Source: Galeopsis tetrahit (taxonomy: Eukaryota > Streptophyta > Magnoliopsida > Lamiales > Lamiaceae). From it: a stretch of 64,000 bases of DNA. Location of the stretch: contig OY776129.1 in the NCBI GenBank assembly GCA_963675135.1, positions 46,140,141 to 46,204,140 on the forward strand. Direction: 5' to 3'. Positions 35,101 to 47,337 of this stretch are shown piece after piece. Position 1 is the first letter of the stretch, and every line of letters begins with the position of its first letter. Under the pieces are notes generated by a model. That model searched no databases. It saw only the letters and a list, made by a program, of their open reading frames with translations, and had not been told where the DNA came from. Position numbers and translations under genes: made by a program.

Positions 35101-38100
35101 ACACACGGATTTATCCGTTCTTCTTTCTCACTGGGACAATGCTTGAGATCCATGTAGGATATTTTACTTCTCGGATGAAACCGACTTCGATAAGCTTGTT
35201 CACCTCAGCTTCAATCAATGGAACAAGATCTGGTCGGAATCGACGTTGAGTCTGCTTGACTGGTCGAACTCCCTTCTTTACCGAGAGATGGTGCACTGCT
35301 ACTTTTGGGTCCAGTCCCGGCATCTCTTTATACGACCATGCAAACACATCTCTGAACTCACGTAGCAGTTCAATGTAAGTTTCTTCCTCATTATCGGACA
35401 ATAAAGCACTCACATAGATTGGTCGCGGGTCGTTAACATCACCCAAGTTAATTTCTTTCAACTCATCAATAGTTGTCTTGAAGCCCTCTTCGAGTTCTGG
35501 AGGAGCATCCTCTGCATCCACTTCCTCCACTTGAACATCTTCGCATTCAGTGATGTGATTCACAGTTGCGATGTCTTCATTGTATTCATTTTTTTCGTAA
35601 GATCCACACGTGATCTTATTCGACCATCTCTTCCTTTAACTTGGATAGTTTGCATAGTGTTGATAACGTCAGAGACGTACCCTTCTCTAATCATTCGAGC
35701 GATCCTTCTTTGTGCCCTTTCCATATCCTGTGGCACTTGCTGCTGAATGTCATAGGTGTTGATAAAATTGGAAGAAGCTACACTCTCCGTATCATCTTCT
35801 TCGTCGCTGTACTCTTGAGCGAGAACAATGGTTTTCCTTCTGGCTTTGGATCCTCCCCCATATGCTATTGTCAACGTATGCTGCCTCTTCATGCGGGATT
35901 GCTTTGAGCTCAGAACTTTGGAAACACCCAACTTTTGATGATGGGTCTGTGGCCCGAGTCTATCAAAGACTGAGGGGCGTTTCGTTTTCTTACTATTCTT
36001 GCTAGCAGACTTCCCAAGTCTCTCGAAGACTGAAAGTCGTCTTACCTTCTTACCATCCTCATCGAACGCATCCTTTGTCGATGAGTATTCTTCTTCAGAA
36101 ATGTGGTTGGCATTGGCTCTTTTAATTGCAATGCGAACTGGATTCTTCGTAGTATAACCAAGTCCCATTTTGGTACTCTTGACGGCATAGCCTTTCTTTC
36201 TCAACATTTTCTGGGTGTCATTAAGTCCATGTTCTGACTGACTAACAACCTTCCCCAATGTACAATTTTCCCGTGTATCATACCCGGCTTTGACTAAAAG
36301 CTTGTAAGCTTTAGGACCGTAAAACTTTGTAACATCCTGTCCCATTACCTCTCCATGTTCCACCTTACGTCCTTGAGTAGGACGAACAAACCCCTTAATT
36401 GGCTGTGAAGATGGCTTCTTTCCATCCAGTTTAGTTAACGTCAATGTTAACTCCTCCAATGCCTCAACAATAGAAGGAACTGATTTGTTCTCTTTGAGAC
36501 GAGATGTTGATGCCTCCTTACAATCCTTCCGTGTCGGACCTTCCTCGTTCTTTGTTTCTTTCGCACCTCGAAAGAAGTATTCGGCATCAGCAAAGTATGA
36601 TTCTGCCTCTGTGAAAGGTTTATCATCTCCGACCACTGTTTTCACAACCCCTTGACTAAAGTATTTGAAGCATTGATGTAGGGTAGAAGGAACCACGCCA
36701 TTTTCGTGCAGCCACGGGCGCCCTAGAAGCATGTTATATGAAGTCCTGGCATCTATGACGTGGAGAGTTACAGTCGATGTCACCCCACCAATTAGCAAAT
36801 CCAACACTATGGTGCTAAGGGCCCTATGTCCTTCCTGATTAAATCCATGTATCATCAAACGACTGCCTGCGAGTTCATCCATATGTATCTCCATCTTTTT
36901 CATCACCCGTAAGGGGAAATGTTTACCCCAGAACCTCCATCAATCAATATCCGGTTTATTTTCTGCTCTCGAGTATGGCCAACTACGAATAGTGGCCTGT
37001 TATGGGATTCTGAACCAAGCATTAAGTCTTCATCCGTGAAAGCTATCATTGAGAAACAATCATTAACTTTGTCATCAAGACCATCGTTGGTCTGAGGTCG
37101 TTCATCATCTTCCTCGCTAGTCATATGGCAAGAGAGATCTCTACATTCGTTGTTGTTCTCAACTGTGACAGCATTCGCCGTTGTCTCACTGTCCTCTAGC
37201 AAGATCTTTCCTTCTTTAGCTAGTTGCATAACTTTCTCCTTGAATATGAAACAGTTTTGGATTGGATGCCCTACCAACCGATGGTATTTGCAATACTTTG
37301 GGTCATCCGTTCGCCCAGCTTCATCCGGTCGTTTCATTTCTGGTAATTCGATGAGATCGTTCTTGATCAGTTCATCGAACATTCCGGGGATGTCAGAGTC
37401 TAGGAATGGATACTGCTTTTGTTGCAATTCCCTCAGACTTGTTCTCCTTTGCCCACATTCTTGGGTGACGCCTTTTCCTTTACTCCCCGCATCAGTTTCA
37501 CCTTTTCTGAATTTGACAGTAGTAGCGGTCACTGCCATGGATTCTTTATTCGAATCTTTAATGAAAGGTTTGCCCCCTTTCTTAACTTCCTGCTTGTCTT
37601 TGAACTTCCAAGGCTCTTGAGTTGGCGGCCCTCCAGCTCTGGTTGTAGACATACTCAGCTCCATATCGTGAACTTTAGTCGCTAAATCTTCGAACGACCT
37701 TGGCCGAATTGCTTGTAGGATATATCGAAGACCCCACTGCATTCCTTGAATACACATCTCGATTGCCGAAGCTTCGGTCAATCTATCCTTACAATTCAAA
37801 CTTAAGTTCCTCCATCGGTTTATGTAATTTATCACCGATTCCTCTTTCGATTGACGAGTGTTCGTCATTTCAATCATGCTCACCGTTCTACGAGTGCTGT
37901 AAAACCGGTTGAGAAATTCCTGCTCCATTTGCTCCCAACTGTCAATCGAGCTAGCTTCCAAATCAGTATACCAATCAAATGCATTGCTCTTTAAAGAGCG
38001 TACAAATTGCTTTACCAAGTGATCTCCGTAAGTGCCGGCATTGTTGCAAGTCTCTACGAAGTGAGCAATATGTTGCTTTGGATTACCCTTTCCATCGAAC

Positions 38101-38720
38101 TGCTGCAACTTTGGAGGTTGATAACCAGCTGGCATCTTCAAACCGTCAATCCTCTTCGTGTAAGGCTTGATGTAGGTAAATGAAGACTTGGGATTTTCCT
38201 CCAATTTATCTTTGATTGCCCCAAGTATGATTTCTTTCAGTCGGTCAACGGGCACCAAACCATCGGGAGAAACTTATAAATCCTTAAGAGTTTGGTCAAC
38301 TTCCATTGGCTGGCGTTCACCAGACGTCTCAGCATCATGCCCTTCTACTTGCTTTCCTTTGTCCGCATTGCTTATCAGTTTAGCAATCTAGGCATCCTGT
38401 TCTTGGACATGTTTTGTGAGTCCTTTTATGGCTCGAGTTAAGCTTGCCAGTTGCTCCTCAACAGTCGTAGTGCCTGTCGCCATTGCTGAGGCTGTACTTG
38501 AATCTGATGAGCTCGCTGTGGAACGAGTAGGGGAACATGCTGGATTGTTCTCCTCATTCACAGTGTTGGGTGGTGGACCCTCTGCAGTAGCCTTCTCTGA
38601 AGAAGATGATGACTTCGAGCTTCTTGACATACTCCTCGTGACTACGTTCACGTCTTCAAAGTCAAGACCAGCTGATCCGGATGCAACACCTCTCTTGATC
38701 TTAATCTTGATTGGTGTCAT
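32177..38720 (-). pseudogene. Tat-2 gag-pol polyprotein, six stops and two frameshifts
   Basis: Starts at ATG 38720 (MTPIKIKIKRG) and ends at the natural stop at 32177. Stops lie at 38390, 38276, 35113, 34072, 33586 and 32959 (first base, minus strand). Frameshifts lie near 36903-36930 and 35563-35595, the second at a T-run. Order: gag (about 38150-37550, YKPPKLQQFDGKGNP-type core); CKYHRLVGHPIQNC; protease (ILIDGGSGVNI near 36940); G-rich linker with VFERLG/VFDRLG repeats; reverse transcriptase (CVDFRDLNVACPKDDFP near 35090, YVDDLVVKS near 34795); RNase H; second RNase H (MYFDGSAHKEGVGAG near 33920); integrase (HAGICGAHQSG...CQACQ near 33230-33120, TDNGRSFSN near 32840, where the catalytic Asp is kept). 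No chromodomain. Not functional. Confidence 0.94.
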
Positions 38721-38762
38721 CGTCGAGACTTGTTTTGCTTGAAGAGTAGAGATGAGAGGTAG

Positions 38763-38786
38763 AGATGGTCCCACTGGGCGTGGCAA
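38763..38786 (-). other. Tat-2 primer-binding region
   Basis: On the minus strand TTGCCACGCCCAGTGGGACC starts two bases inside the 5' LTR. It resembles the TGGCGAC...CCACTGGGGAC primer sites of Ogre/Tat elements but is diverged, so the tRNA is not assigned. Confidence 0.45.
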
Positions 38787-38788
38787 TT

Positions 38789-39887
38789 TGTAAACACAAA
38801 TTCGTGAATTAAATATAAAAACGCAAAAATGCGAAACGATTTTATTTAATTTCGGATTAAACCGATGAATATTGCGGGTTACAATCTCTAATTTCTCCTC
38901 TGATTCTCTCTTCTTGAACTTCTTGAATTTCTTGAGCTTTTGGAGCTGGATCCGCAGCCGAATCCTTTCTGATCTTGTATTTGGGGCTTTATAACGTTAA
39001 TCCAAAGGCTTAGCACCGTATTTTGGATTAAACGCCGGATTTAGGGACTTTTTAGATGAACGTTGTTGAAGATCGTTCTTGAATTTGGGACTTTGTAACG
39101 TTAATCCAAGGGCTTGACGCCGTATTTTGGATTAAACGTTGATTTTCGGGACTTTTCGGGACTTTCGAAACTTTTCCGGACGAACACCGTTGAAGATCCA
39201 CGAAGCACTTTGAAGAAACACCGAATCGAAGAGGCTTAGCACCTTGATCTCCACTCGAACACTGCTTCTTGCTGCTTTGCACGAAGAACGCCTTGAAGAA
39301 ACGCCGAATCGAAGAGGCTTAGCACCTTGATCTCCACTCGAACACCACTTCTCGCCGCTTTGCACGAAGAACGTCTTTGAAGATCCTCCGCTTGTTGAAG
39401 AACACTCTAAAATCTCTGCAGAGAATTTTAGAGCCTTGAATGCTTCTGATTTCTTGATGATCAAAATGAATGAAATGAGGCCTCTATTTATAGGTGTAGG
39501 CCTGGAGATTTTTGTGCAAGTAGTTATGGCTTTTAATTCAAAATTTTGAATTGTTTGATGGGCTAAGAATGCCCTTTGGGCTTGAATTATCAAACTTGGG
39601 CCCAATTTAATTTGCTGGACTTTAGAGGCCTGTTTGGATTTTCTGGATTTTAGAGATCTGTCTTTACTTATCGAGCTTTAGAGACCCGTATTAATTTACC
39701 GGACTTTAGAGGTCCGTCTTAAATTTTCAATTGATTTATTGGGCTTTGGAGGGAATAATAATTAATTATATATTTACTTTTAGGAATTAAATTTATTCCA
39801 ACAAATAAATAATAAATTTAATTAATATTTAACCCGTAATTTCCACGCGTCGCAATTTAATTCGTAATTGAATTTTACTCGTCTACA
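38789..39887 (-). repeat. Tat-2 5' LTR
   Basis: 1099 bp, TGTAGACGAG...GTTTACA on the minus strand, with TATAAATA at 39485-39492 and a CTTCGATTCGGCGTTTCTTC-type internal duplication also present in the other copy. Small frames inside it are not genes. Confidence 0.94.
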
Positions 39888-41338
39888 ATTGTAAATCTAA
39901 TTTATTCATTTTTTGTGTTCCGAATAAAATTCTAAAATGTTCATATGTATACATTTTTTACTCTTTTTTTTTAAAAAAATAAACCCATTTAATAATTAAA
40001 CATTCTTTTATTTATATTAATCACTAAATTTGTGGCCGTAAATTTAATTTTTTTTAATATATATATTGTAAATCTATTTTTTTTGCTTTGATTAAAATTC
40101 TAAAATGTTCATATAATTTATACATGTTTTACTCTTTTTTTACTTAAATCAATTTAATAATTGAACATTCTTTCACTAATATTAATCACTAAATTTTTTA
40201 CTTATAACTATTGTAAACTAGATGAGCATCTGCGTATTACACGGAATGTTGTATATATATATAATTTAAAGAGTATAATTCATATTTTAATATTTATATT
40301 ATTTTTTAGTTAAATGATTTTTTTCATTTATTTCTATAAAACATAATACATTAATTATTTTATTTGATCAAAATGAGTAAATGTGTGAATCTTATTTTGA
40401 CATAGTATATGAATAATATATTAGTAATTTAATGCATTCAACATATTTTTATTCAAATTTTTAATAATTGACATTCTTTCACTTATACTCCATTAATCAC
40501 TAAATTTGTGACTTATAATTATTGTAAAATTAACCTTTTAATTTATAAATTGTGATTTTTTTGTTTTGATTAGAATTCTAAAATGTCCTCATATATAATT
40601 TTTTTTGTTTTTGTTTTGATTAAACATTATTTCACTTATATTAATCATTAAATTTGTGACTAATAATTATTGTAATTTTTTAAAATTTTTAAATTTATAA
40701 ATTTATAAATTGTAAATGTAATTTTATTTTTAATTCATTTGTTTGTTAATAATTCTTTTTATTTGATAATTCACACAACAAATACTTAATTATCATATAA
40801 ACCTTTTTTTTTGCAACGATTATCATATAAACTAAATGGATATCAAAACTAAAGAAATTATATTCAAACAATATAACATACAATTTTTTAATTTAATCAA
40901 TAATTTCCCAATTTAATATAAAATTTCCTAATTTAATCAACAATTTTCTAATTTAATCGACATGTTCCTAATTTAATCAACAAATTTTCTATTTTAATCA
41001 ATTATAATTTCCTAGCTAATTAATTAATACTTTAATTTTTGCACAATTTTTATAATTTTTTATTTTGTGATTACCGACGAAAATTTTTGTCGCTAATCAC
41101 AAATTTTTTTTTAAAATTTTGTGTTTAGAGACAGAAATTTTCGTTGGTAATCACAAAAAATTTATTCGGTAATCACGCGTATTTGTTTTTTTTTTTTTTT
41201 TTTTTGTGATTATCGACGGCCTGAAGGAATATCCGTCAGTAATTACCGATGGAAAATAAATTTCATCGGTAAATCGATTGACTTTGTTAATCCGTCGGTA
41301 AAATTCTGTCGGTATTTCACATTTTTTTTGTAATGTAA

Positions 41339-41860
41339 AATAGGATAGACTTAAGTTTTGTATAAGACCTTATATGTTAATAGATCGACCTATTTAAAAT
41401 TATTTATTATATATATGTATATAATTGTAAATAAATATTTATATATGTTTTATAATAAAATAATTCTTAAAATATAATACTAACATTAATTAATATTCCC
41501 GTTCTATGATTTATTTCACATGTGAAGGCACACAAAATAAGAAAAGTGAATTTAGTGGGGATTTTGAGGGGTAGTTTTACATTCCCTTGCTATTTCCAAG
41601 GGATTTTCTGATTCTCTTGCTACGAAATTGTCGAGGGACATTTTGTCGAGGGAAGTGGGCCCTGGCTAATTCCCTTGCTAAATGCATTGGCAAACGTTTT
41701 TCCCTCCCTAAATCCCTTGCTATTGGGAGCGTGTTGTGTAAGTGAGGACAATCACGTCAATGCATGCCAAAATAAATGGTAACGAGAAGTGCCAACAATC
41801 ATCATAGAAAAAGTCCCCGACTTTCCCCACCAGCAAATCTCGAAATGGGTCCTGCATGGG
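41339..41860. other. AT-rich stretch between CACTA-1 and the solo LTR
   Basis: No gene. Bases 41580-41740 repeat TTCCCTTGCTA and GTCGAGGGA words in both orientations (GAAATTGTCGAGGGACATTTT), which may be the end of an unrecognised small element. Confidence 0.35.
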
Positions 41861-41865
41861 GAAAT

Positions 41866-43536
41866 TGTAATATCCCTAAATTTTTAGTATATTTAAAAAT
41901 TAAATTGTACGTTCAATTTATTTTGAAGATTATATTGTAATTCATAATATTTTGAGATAAATATTTAAAAGCCATTAAAATTTAGACTTTTGAGATTCTA
42001 AACTTTTTAATTCTTATCTCTATCTCAAGCCCAAGCCCATATCTAATGTCCATATATATAACAAATTGTTGCCCTAATTTACATAGAATACTCAAAATTC
42101 CTCCTTGCACTATAAACCGTGAAGAATTGTCTTCTCCAAACGGCAGCGCTGTGATCATGCATCTTCTTGCCGAACAGTAACTACCTTTCCCCTCTTTGAT
42201 TTAATCTTTAATCTACCCTATATTATATATGTTGATTTCGTACTGCTCCATATTTGTAGATACACTAATGTCATGTTACTTTATGAAATTATTAAGTTAA
42301 GTTTTAGTAAATATTGTTGCATGCTATAACAGTCAAAATCCTTCTTGCTAAACATGAATTAATTGGTTGATTCCTCATTTTGAATGGTCTGTGATAACCC
42401 CAGCGTTTTCTTTAAAACAATCTAAAGTCTCTTAATTTTATAAAAGGATTATCGACAACAGCCTTCACATTTAAATCTTTAATTTTCTATTTGTTCTACT
42501 AATAAAATTATGTTAAATATTTTGTACTGATGCTTTTAAATACCAAACGAAAGTGTTCAACTTCTAAAACCCAATATATATATAATAATTTGTTTACATT
42601 ATTTGATATGCTAGTCTTTTTATTTAAGGATTTTAGATCAAGGTTGTAATGATAATTTATGGAGTAATAATTTAGCATTGAGATTTATTATCTAAGTAGA
42701 CTTAATTTTATGTTAGGTGAAGATAATCGTGAGGAGTAAGTTTTGGGACTATTGCGTTCGAGCCATTCATTTTGAGGTGGAGATTTCTATCATTCTATTT
42801 GTCATTATTAAATGCGATGTGTGATTATTTTGATATTAATGTGAAATATGATTTTTAATTTATTATGTTTGCCACTACTAAATGTGTAAATGTCATATGT
42901 GATTATTTTGATGTTCATGTAAAAGAAGTACGAGGATAGGTCATTTGACCTTTATAAACGAGGATAGGTCATTTGACCTTTATAAACGAGGATAGGTCAT
43001 TTGACCTTTATAAACGAGGATAGGTCATCTGACCTTTATAAACGAGGATAGGTCTTCTGACCTTTATAAACGAGGTGATGACATTGAACTATTACATATT
43101 GAGTTAATTATACATGTTATGGAATTGTTATGGATTTATACATGTTAATTGATGATTTAATTGCTTATTGTATTTAGTTTTGACAAATATGTCCCCATTG
43201 AGCTGTGGTTTGCTCACCCCTTATTTAACATTTTCAGATTAAGGAGTTGGTGGCGAGGAGGGCGGTGGATGACAAAACAATTATCACGTTGTAAAATTAA
43301 TTTAGACTAGAGTTTATTTATTTATTAAACTTTTTCATGAGATAGTAGAGATTTAGTATGATTAGTATTTTAAATTTAAAATTCTTTTGAGTCTTCTGTT
43401 GTTTGTCAAGTAATTTTATTATTAAGTAAATTCATAAATCTCATTGTTATAGGTTAAAATTTCAGTTCATGTCCCTCTATTTTTAAATTGTCAATTTTTT
43501 CGTAAAATTATTTTAATGAAAATTTGGGGGGTGACA
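41866..43536 (+). mobile_element. solo LTR of a Ty3/gypsy element
   Basis: A 1671-bp sequence starting TGTAATATCCC and ending GGGGGGTGACA, bordered by a 5-bp duplication GAAAT (41861-41865 and 43537-43541), with no internal retrotransposon sequence. The termini resemble chromovirus (Tekay/Del-type) LTRs. Orientation is taken from the TGTAATATCCC end. A TATATATA near 42052 could be the promoter. Solo LTRs arise by recombination between the two LTRs of one copy. Confidence 0.82.
42931..43073 (+). repeat. 28-bp tandem repeat, five copies, in the solo LTR
   Basis: Five units begin at 42931, 42959, 42987, 43015 and 43043, each CGAGGATAGGTCATTTGACC plus TTTATAAA. The core AGGTCA-TT-TGACCT is a perfect palindrome with a 2-base spacer and contains TTGACC, a WRKY W-box core. 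The last two units carry single substitutions. Confidence 0.93.
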
Positions 43537-45064
43537 GAAATGCACGTCTGATACTAAAGGGTAACCCTTTAGTATCAGAAATGTATAGTATCAATAAATA
43601 TTTTCTGATACTAAAGGATTGAATTCTTTAGTATCAGTATTGTATTTAGTATCGAATTATTGTATCAATTTGTTTTGATACAACAACGCATTTATGGTAT
43701 CTGTTTTGATACAACAACGCATTTATGGTATCGTAAACTTTTACCGATACTAAATATATAGTATCTATAAATATTTTCTGATACTAAAAGGATATAACCT
43801 TTAGTATCAGAAAAATATTTAGTATCGGATAATGGTATCAATTTTTTTTGATACCACATTGTATTTTTAGTGTCAATTATTTTTTACGACACTAAATATA
43901 TAGTATCAATAAATATTTTTTGATACTAAATGATATAACCTTTATTGTCAAAAAAATATTTAGTATCGAATAATGGTATCAATTTTTTTTGATACTACAT
44001 TGTATTTTTAATATCAATTAATTTTAACGATACTAAATATATAGTATCAATAAATATGTTCTGATATTAAAATATTGAATTATTTAGTATCAAAAAAGGC
44101 ATTTAACAACGGATAATTATATTAATTTTTGATACAATATTGTATTTAAAACAGTACCAACTGATTCTAAAATTAATGGTATTATAAAAAAATTCTAATA
44201 TTAATTTCCGAATAACAAAAACCACACTAGCTTTATTACAAGCATAAAACACTAATATTCAATATGATTCAAATCTAGCTTTATTACTAATTCAAATATC
44301 AAAATAACATTTATCAATAATATCAATAATGAAACACAAGTATATTAGTTTCATATACAAAAACTAGTATATAAGTTTCATTACAAAATATCTAACAATA
44401 ATGAAACACAAGTATATTAGTTTCATATACAAAAACTAGTATATAAGTTTCATTACAAAATATCTAACGTGAAGTGCTTTTCAAGAACTAGTATATTAGG
44501 TTGGCTCTGTGGAGCATTTCCGAACATGCAAATTGTGGGAAGCCTTGTAGTTGCCATAATCTCCTGCAATTGAGCCACTTACAGATCTATCATATATTTT
44601 CCACAAATGGATCAAACCTTAAAGCACAAATTCATATAAATGAAATTCATATGGAATATAATAATTAATTGCACATTGACTTGATATATGCATTAAAAAA
44701 AGTTGGCTTGTACCTAATAACAATAAAATTATGTGAATTATACTAGTATCATTTAACAATATATTCCAAAGGCCCAAAGTCCAAAAGAAAGCAATCAAGA
44801 AAAGTAAACTTTCAGGACTAATTTTGTATAAAGCTTTGAATTCACATCACCAAATACAAATACACACCAAATACTAATAAGTTCCTCAAAGATGGCCATA
44901 AACCATGAAGAAGAATAAATACAATATAGACACTTACTTACAAAATTTCAGCTTTGAACATCTACCTTCACTATTGCCCAAGTAAGAAGTTAATTTTTTG
45001 GAATTAATATGCATGAAAATTTGAAAATCATCTCATTTTAATTAAAAGAAGAAAAAAAGTGTAC

Positions 45065-45385
45065 CTGAATAGGCTTGTTGAATGCCTCAAAACTTCTTCT
45101 TGACCTCTTCCAAGTACTTAGAATTTCCAGAAGCAGAGAATCGATCAGGGTGCCATCTCTGTTCACGAAAATAATTTGATCTTAATGCATAGTATTAAGC
45201 CAAGATTTTCCCAGGAATTAAAAGTCTTTCAATATAAATAAACAAACACACTTTTAAAAAATAAAAAATTGCAAGGAAATAAATAATCTGACCATTGCAA
45301 GTTTCTTGTAAGCAATCCTGGGGTGAGCTGGTGAGCATTCTTTGTTCAATCCAAGAACACTATAAAAATCTACCTCTGAAGCCAT
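45065..45385 (-). pseudogene. captured J-domain (DnaJ/HSP40) gene fragment, two exons
   Basis: Minus-strand exon 1 (45385-45293, MASEVDFYSVLGLNKEC... to KKLAM) is followed by GT, a 134-bp AT-rich intron ending CAG, and exon 2 (45158-45065). Exon 2 has RWHPDRFSASGNSKYLEEVKKKF, including the HPD tripeptide that stimulates Hsp70 ATPase. A TGA follows at once. The same frame continues GIQQAYS to a GTACAC donor, where the protein family normally goes on. The J-domain is thus nearly whole, but the gene is stopped and lacks its 3' half. Introns are retained, so it was copied as DNA, not from mRNA. It sits in the middle of CACTA-2. Confidence 0.82.
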
Positions 45386-47173
45386 ATTTCTCAACTTTCA
45401 AGAAATAATGTGTATGTACTGTATAACTTATATATTATTACTCTTATTCAAAGATTACTACGTGACGTAGACAGCCAGTTTTTGCATTGAGAGGGAAGCC
45501 TCTAGAACATATTAATGCATATTTATATGCAGTGCAGTGCAGGGGTCTCTCTTTATACTTGAAAAAAAGTGAATATTAAATTAGTTGTTTTAAAAAATAA
45601 GGAAAGAGTTTATGAGGCTGGGTGTTGGATAAGAAAAGAAGAGCATTGATTTTAAATGAGTTGTTGCACTATGGTACTATTTTAAATTCCAGAGGGTTTC
45701 ACACTAGCAGAAAAGAAGGCAGCAAAAAAGGAATGGAAATATAATGGACAAAAATAATTCTAATTATTGGCAAATGAAACAAAGAAGTAGGTGTTTGGTA
45801 ACTCCATTAGAGAAGCTTAGTACAGAATGATAGGAACAATCTAAAATTTCACACAGATACTAATCCCCTGCAATAAAACATTAAAATCCAATGGATTCCT
45901 ACATTCTCTTAAACAAAACAAAATCGTGTAATCTTGCCAAAACAAATCAAGAAAACAGAGTACCCTTTTTCCTTACACCCTCTCTCTCTTTCTCACCTTT
46001 CTGACACTTAACTAGTACACCCCAATTTAACTTCAAAAATTATTTTAAAAAATTCAAAATTTGAACCAGCTTGATTCAGAAAATTCAAAAGCACTTATCC
46101 AATTAAATTAGATAATGGCAAGTTCAAAAGTCAATTCAATCAAGAACTCTTTATCTTACATGATTCAGAGACTATATTGCATACATAAAACCAATATTAT
46201 AGAGCAACATGCATCAGAGACAAACAAATCTACAAAATTAAAGGCATATCAATGTCTGAGAGCATCTATGGACTGTAAACAATGTAATCACAGATTGTAC
46301 ATTAGTTTGCAGGTTATAACTTATAACCCACATCTCTTCTCCACCACATTTTAACTCAATAAATTACAATTACAACTCATCTTAAAGCATGTATACACAA
46401 ATAAACATGAAAAAATTACCAAAAATTAATGAAGAATCTATGCATCAAATCAAGGTGTATAAATTAGACAACGTAGCCAAGATTACAAGTATGATGAACA
46501 AGACATCTAAATGTACAATCAAATCTATATGAACTCACTAGATCAATTAGTACTGAACATTCAAAACTAAAAGTTGCAATAACTACAGACCTATCTCCAC
46601 ACACTTAAATAAACTTAACATTGAATCATAAGGTATTCGGCTGAAGCTTCTTTAAAACACACAGACTCCTAAGGATGGACATTTGCAATATTAGGAAAGA
46701 CTCCTAGTAAGGCAGTGAGTTAAACAATACTAATGAAAATAGAAATACTGAAAATCCATACCAAAAGCATTTTGATCCAAGAAACAGTGCAATGTAAGTT
46801 TGCTTATCATTTAGATAAAAACATAATACAATATTATTCCACAAACTCAATACGCTAATTAAGTAAATCAATCTAGTCATGTACAAACATTGACAATCCT
46901 ATCACACTAGGTTAAAAAAGGTGAATAAATTTGCAATTTTCCAATTATATATAATGTAAATACTTGCATTCTGACTTACAAGCTAACCAGAAACTTCGAT
47001 TCTGCAAGAGATGGTGAAAGAGAGGGTCGCGGCCGGTCGGAGGGCCCTAGATGGCCTGAAGAGGTCGACGACGTCAGATCGGGGGTCTGCGGCAACGGCG
47101 CGGCCGCCGACTGAACGCAACAGCTGAGGGACGACGAGTGCGCCGCGGTGCGAGGTGAGGCGGCCGAGGAGAT

Positions 47174-47337
47174 GGCCTGGCGCAGCGGCCGTGACTGAGC
47201 GTGGGCGGCGCGGCCTAGAGCGCCGAGGCCGAGGACAGAGACGGCCAAGCGCAGCGGCCGTGACTGAGCGTTGGCGGCGCGGCCTAGAGCGCCGAGACCA
47301 AGGACAGAGACGGCCAAGCGCGGCGGCCGTGACTGAG
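47174..47337. repeat. 69-bp GC-rich tandem repeat in CACTA-2
   Basis: Units start at 47174, 47243 and 47312 (partial), with GCGGCCGTGACTGAGCG and GGCGCGGCCTAGAGCGCCGA. It lies in a GC-rich island at 46990-47345. The 169-codon minus frame across it is explained by repeat and composition, and I see no known domain. Confidence 0.88.

Larger units (their letters stand above)
25498..39887 (-). mobile_element. complete LTR retrotransposon Tat-2 (Ty3/gypsy, Tat lineage)
   Basis: A 14,390-bp element in minus orientation, with LTRs at 38789-39887 (5') and 25498-26615 (3') and a perfect 5-bp target duplication ATTGT (25493-25497 and 39888-39892). LTRs differ by about 12 substitutions plus one 19-bp indel by hand count. 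Order along the minus strand: LTR, primer site, gag, protease, reverse transcriptase, two RNase H domains, integrase. The region before the 3' LTR holds an oppositely directed gene (28587-31283). The sense frame has six stops and two frameshifts. It is not a sister of Tat-1: LTRs and proteins differ clearly. Confidence 0.95.
24985..41335. mobile_element. CACTA-1, non-autonomous CACTA-like element split by Tat-2
   Basis: The left end CACTACCAGTAAAATACTCG and the inverted right end (reading CATTACAAAAAAAATG on the minus strand) lie between TAA duplications (24982-24984 and 41336-41338). Both ends carry subterminal copies of ACCGACGAAAAT / TTACCGATGAAAAT in both orientations, as in CACTA elements (about 25000-25120 and 41065-41320). 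Without the 14.4-kb retrotransposon it is about 2 kb and has no transposase. The inner right half (39893-40720) is a degenerate tandem repeat of about 160 bp (AAAATTCTAAAATGTTCATAT, TTAATCACTAAATTTGTG). CCTAATTTAATCAACAATTT repeats at 40900-40990. The right terminus is divergent, so confidence is moderate. Confidence 0.7.

Noticed and set aside
42931..43073. CRISPR-like array
   Set aside because: The units are contiguous tandem repeats without spacers, in plant nuclear DNA; not CRISPR.
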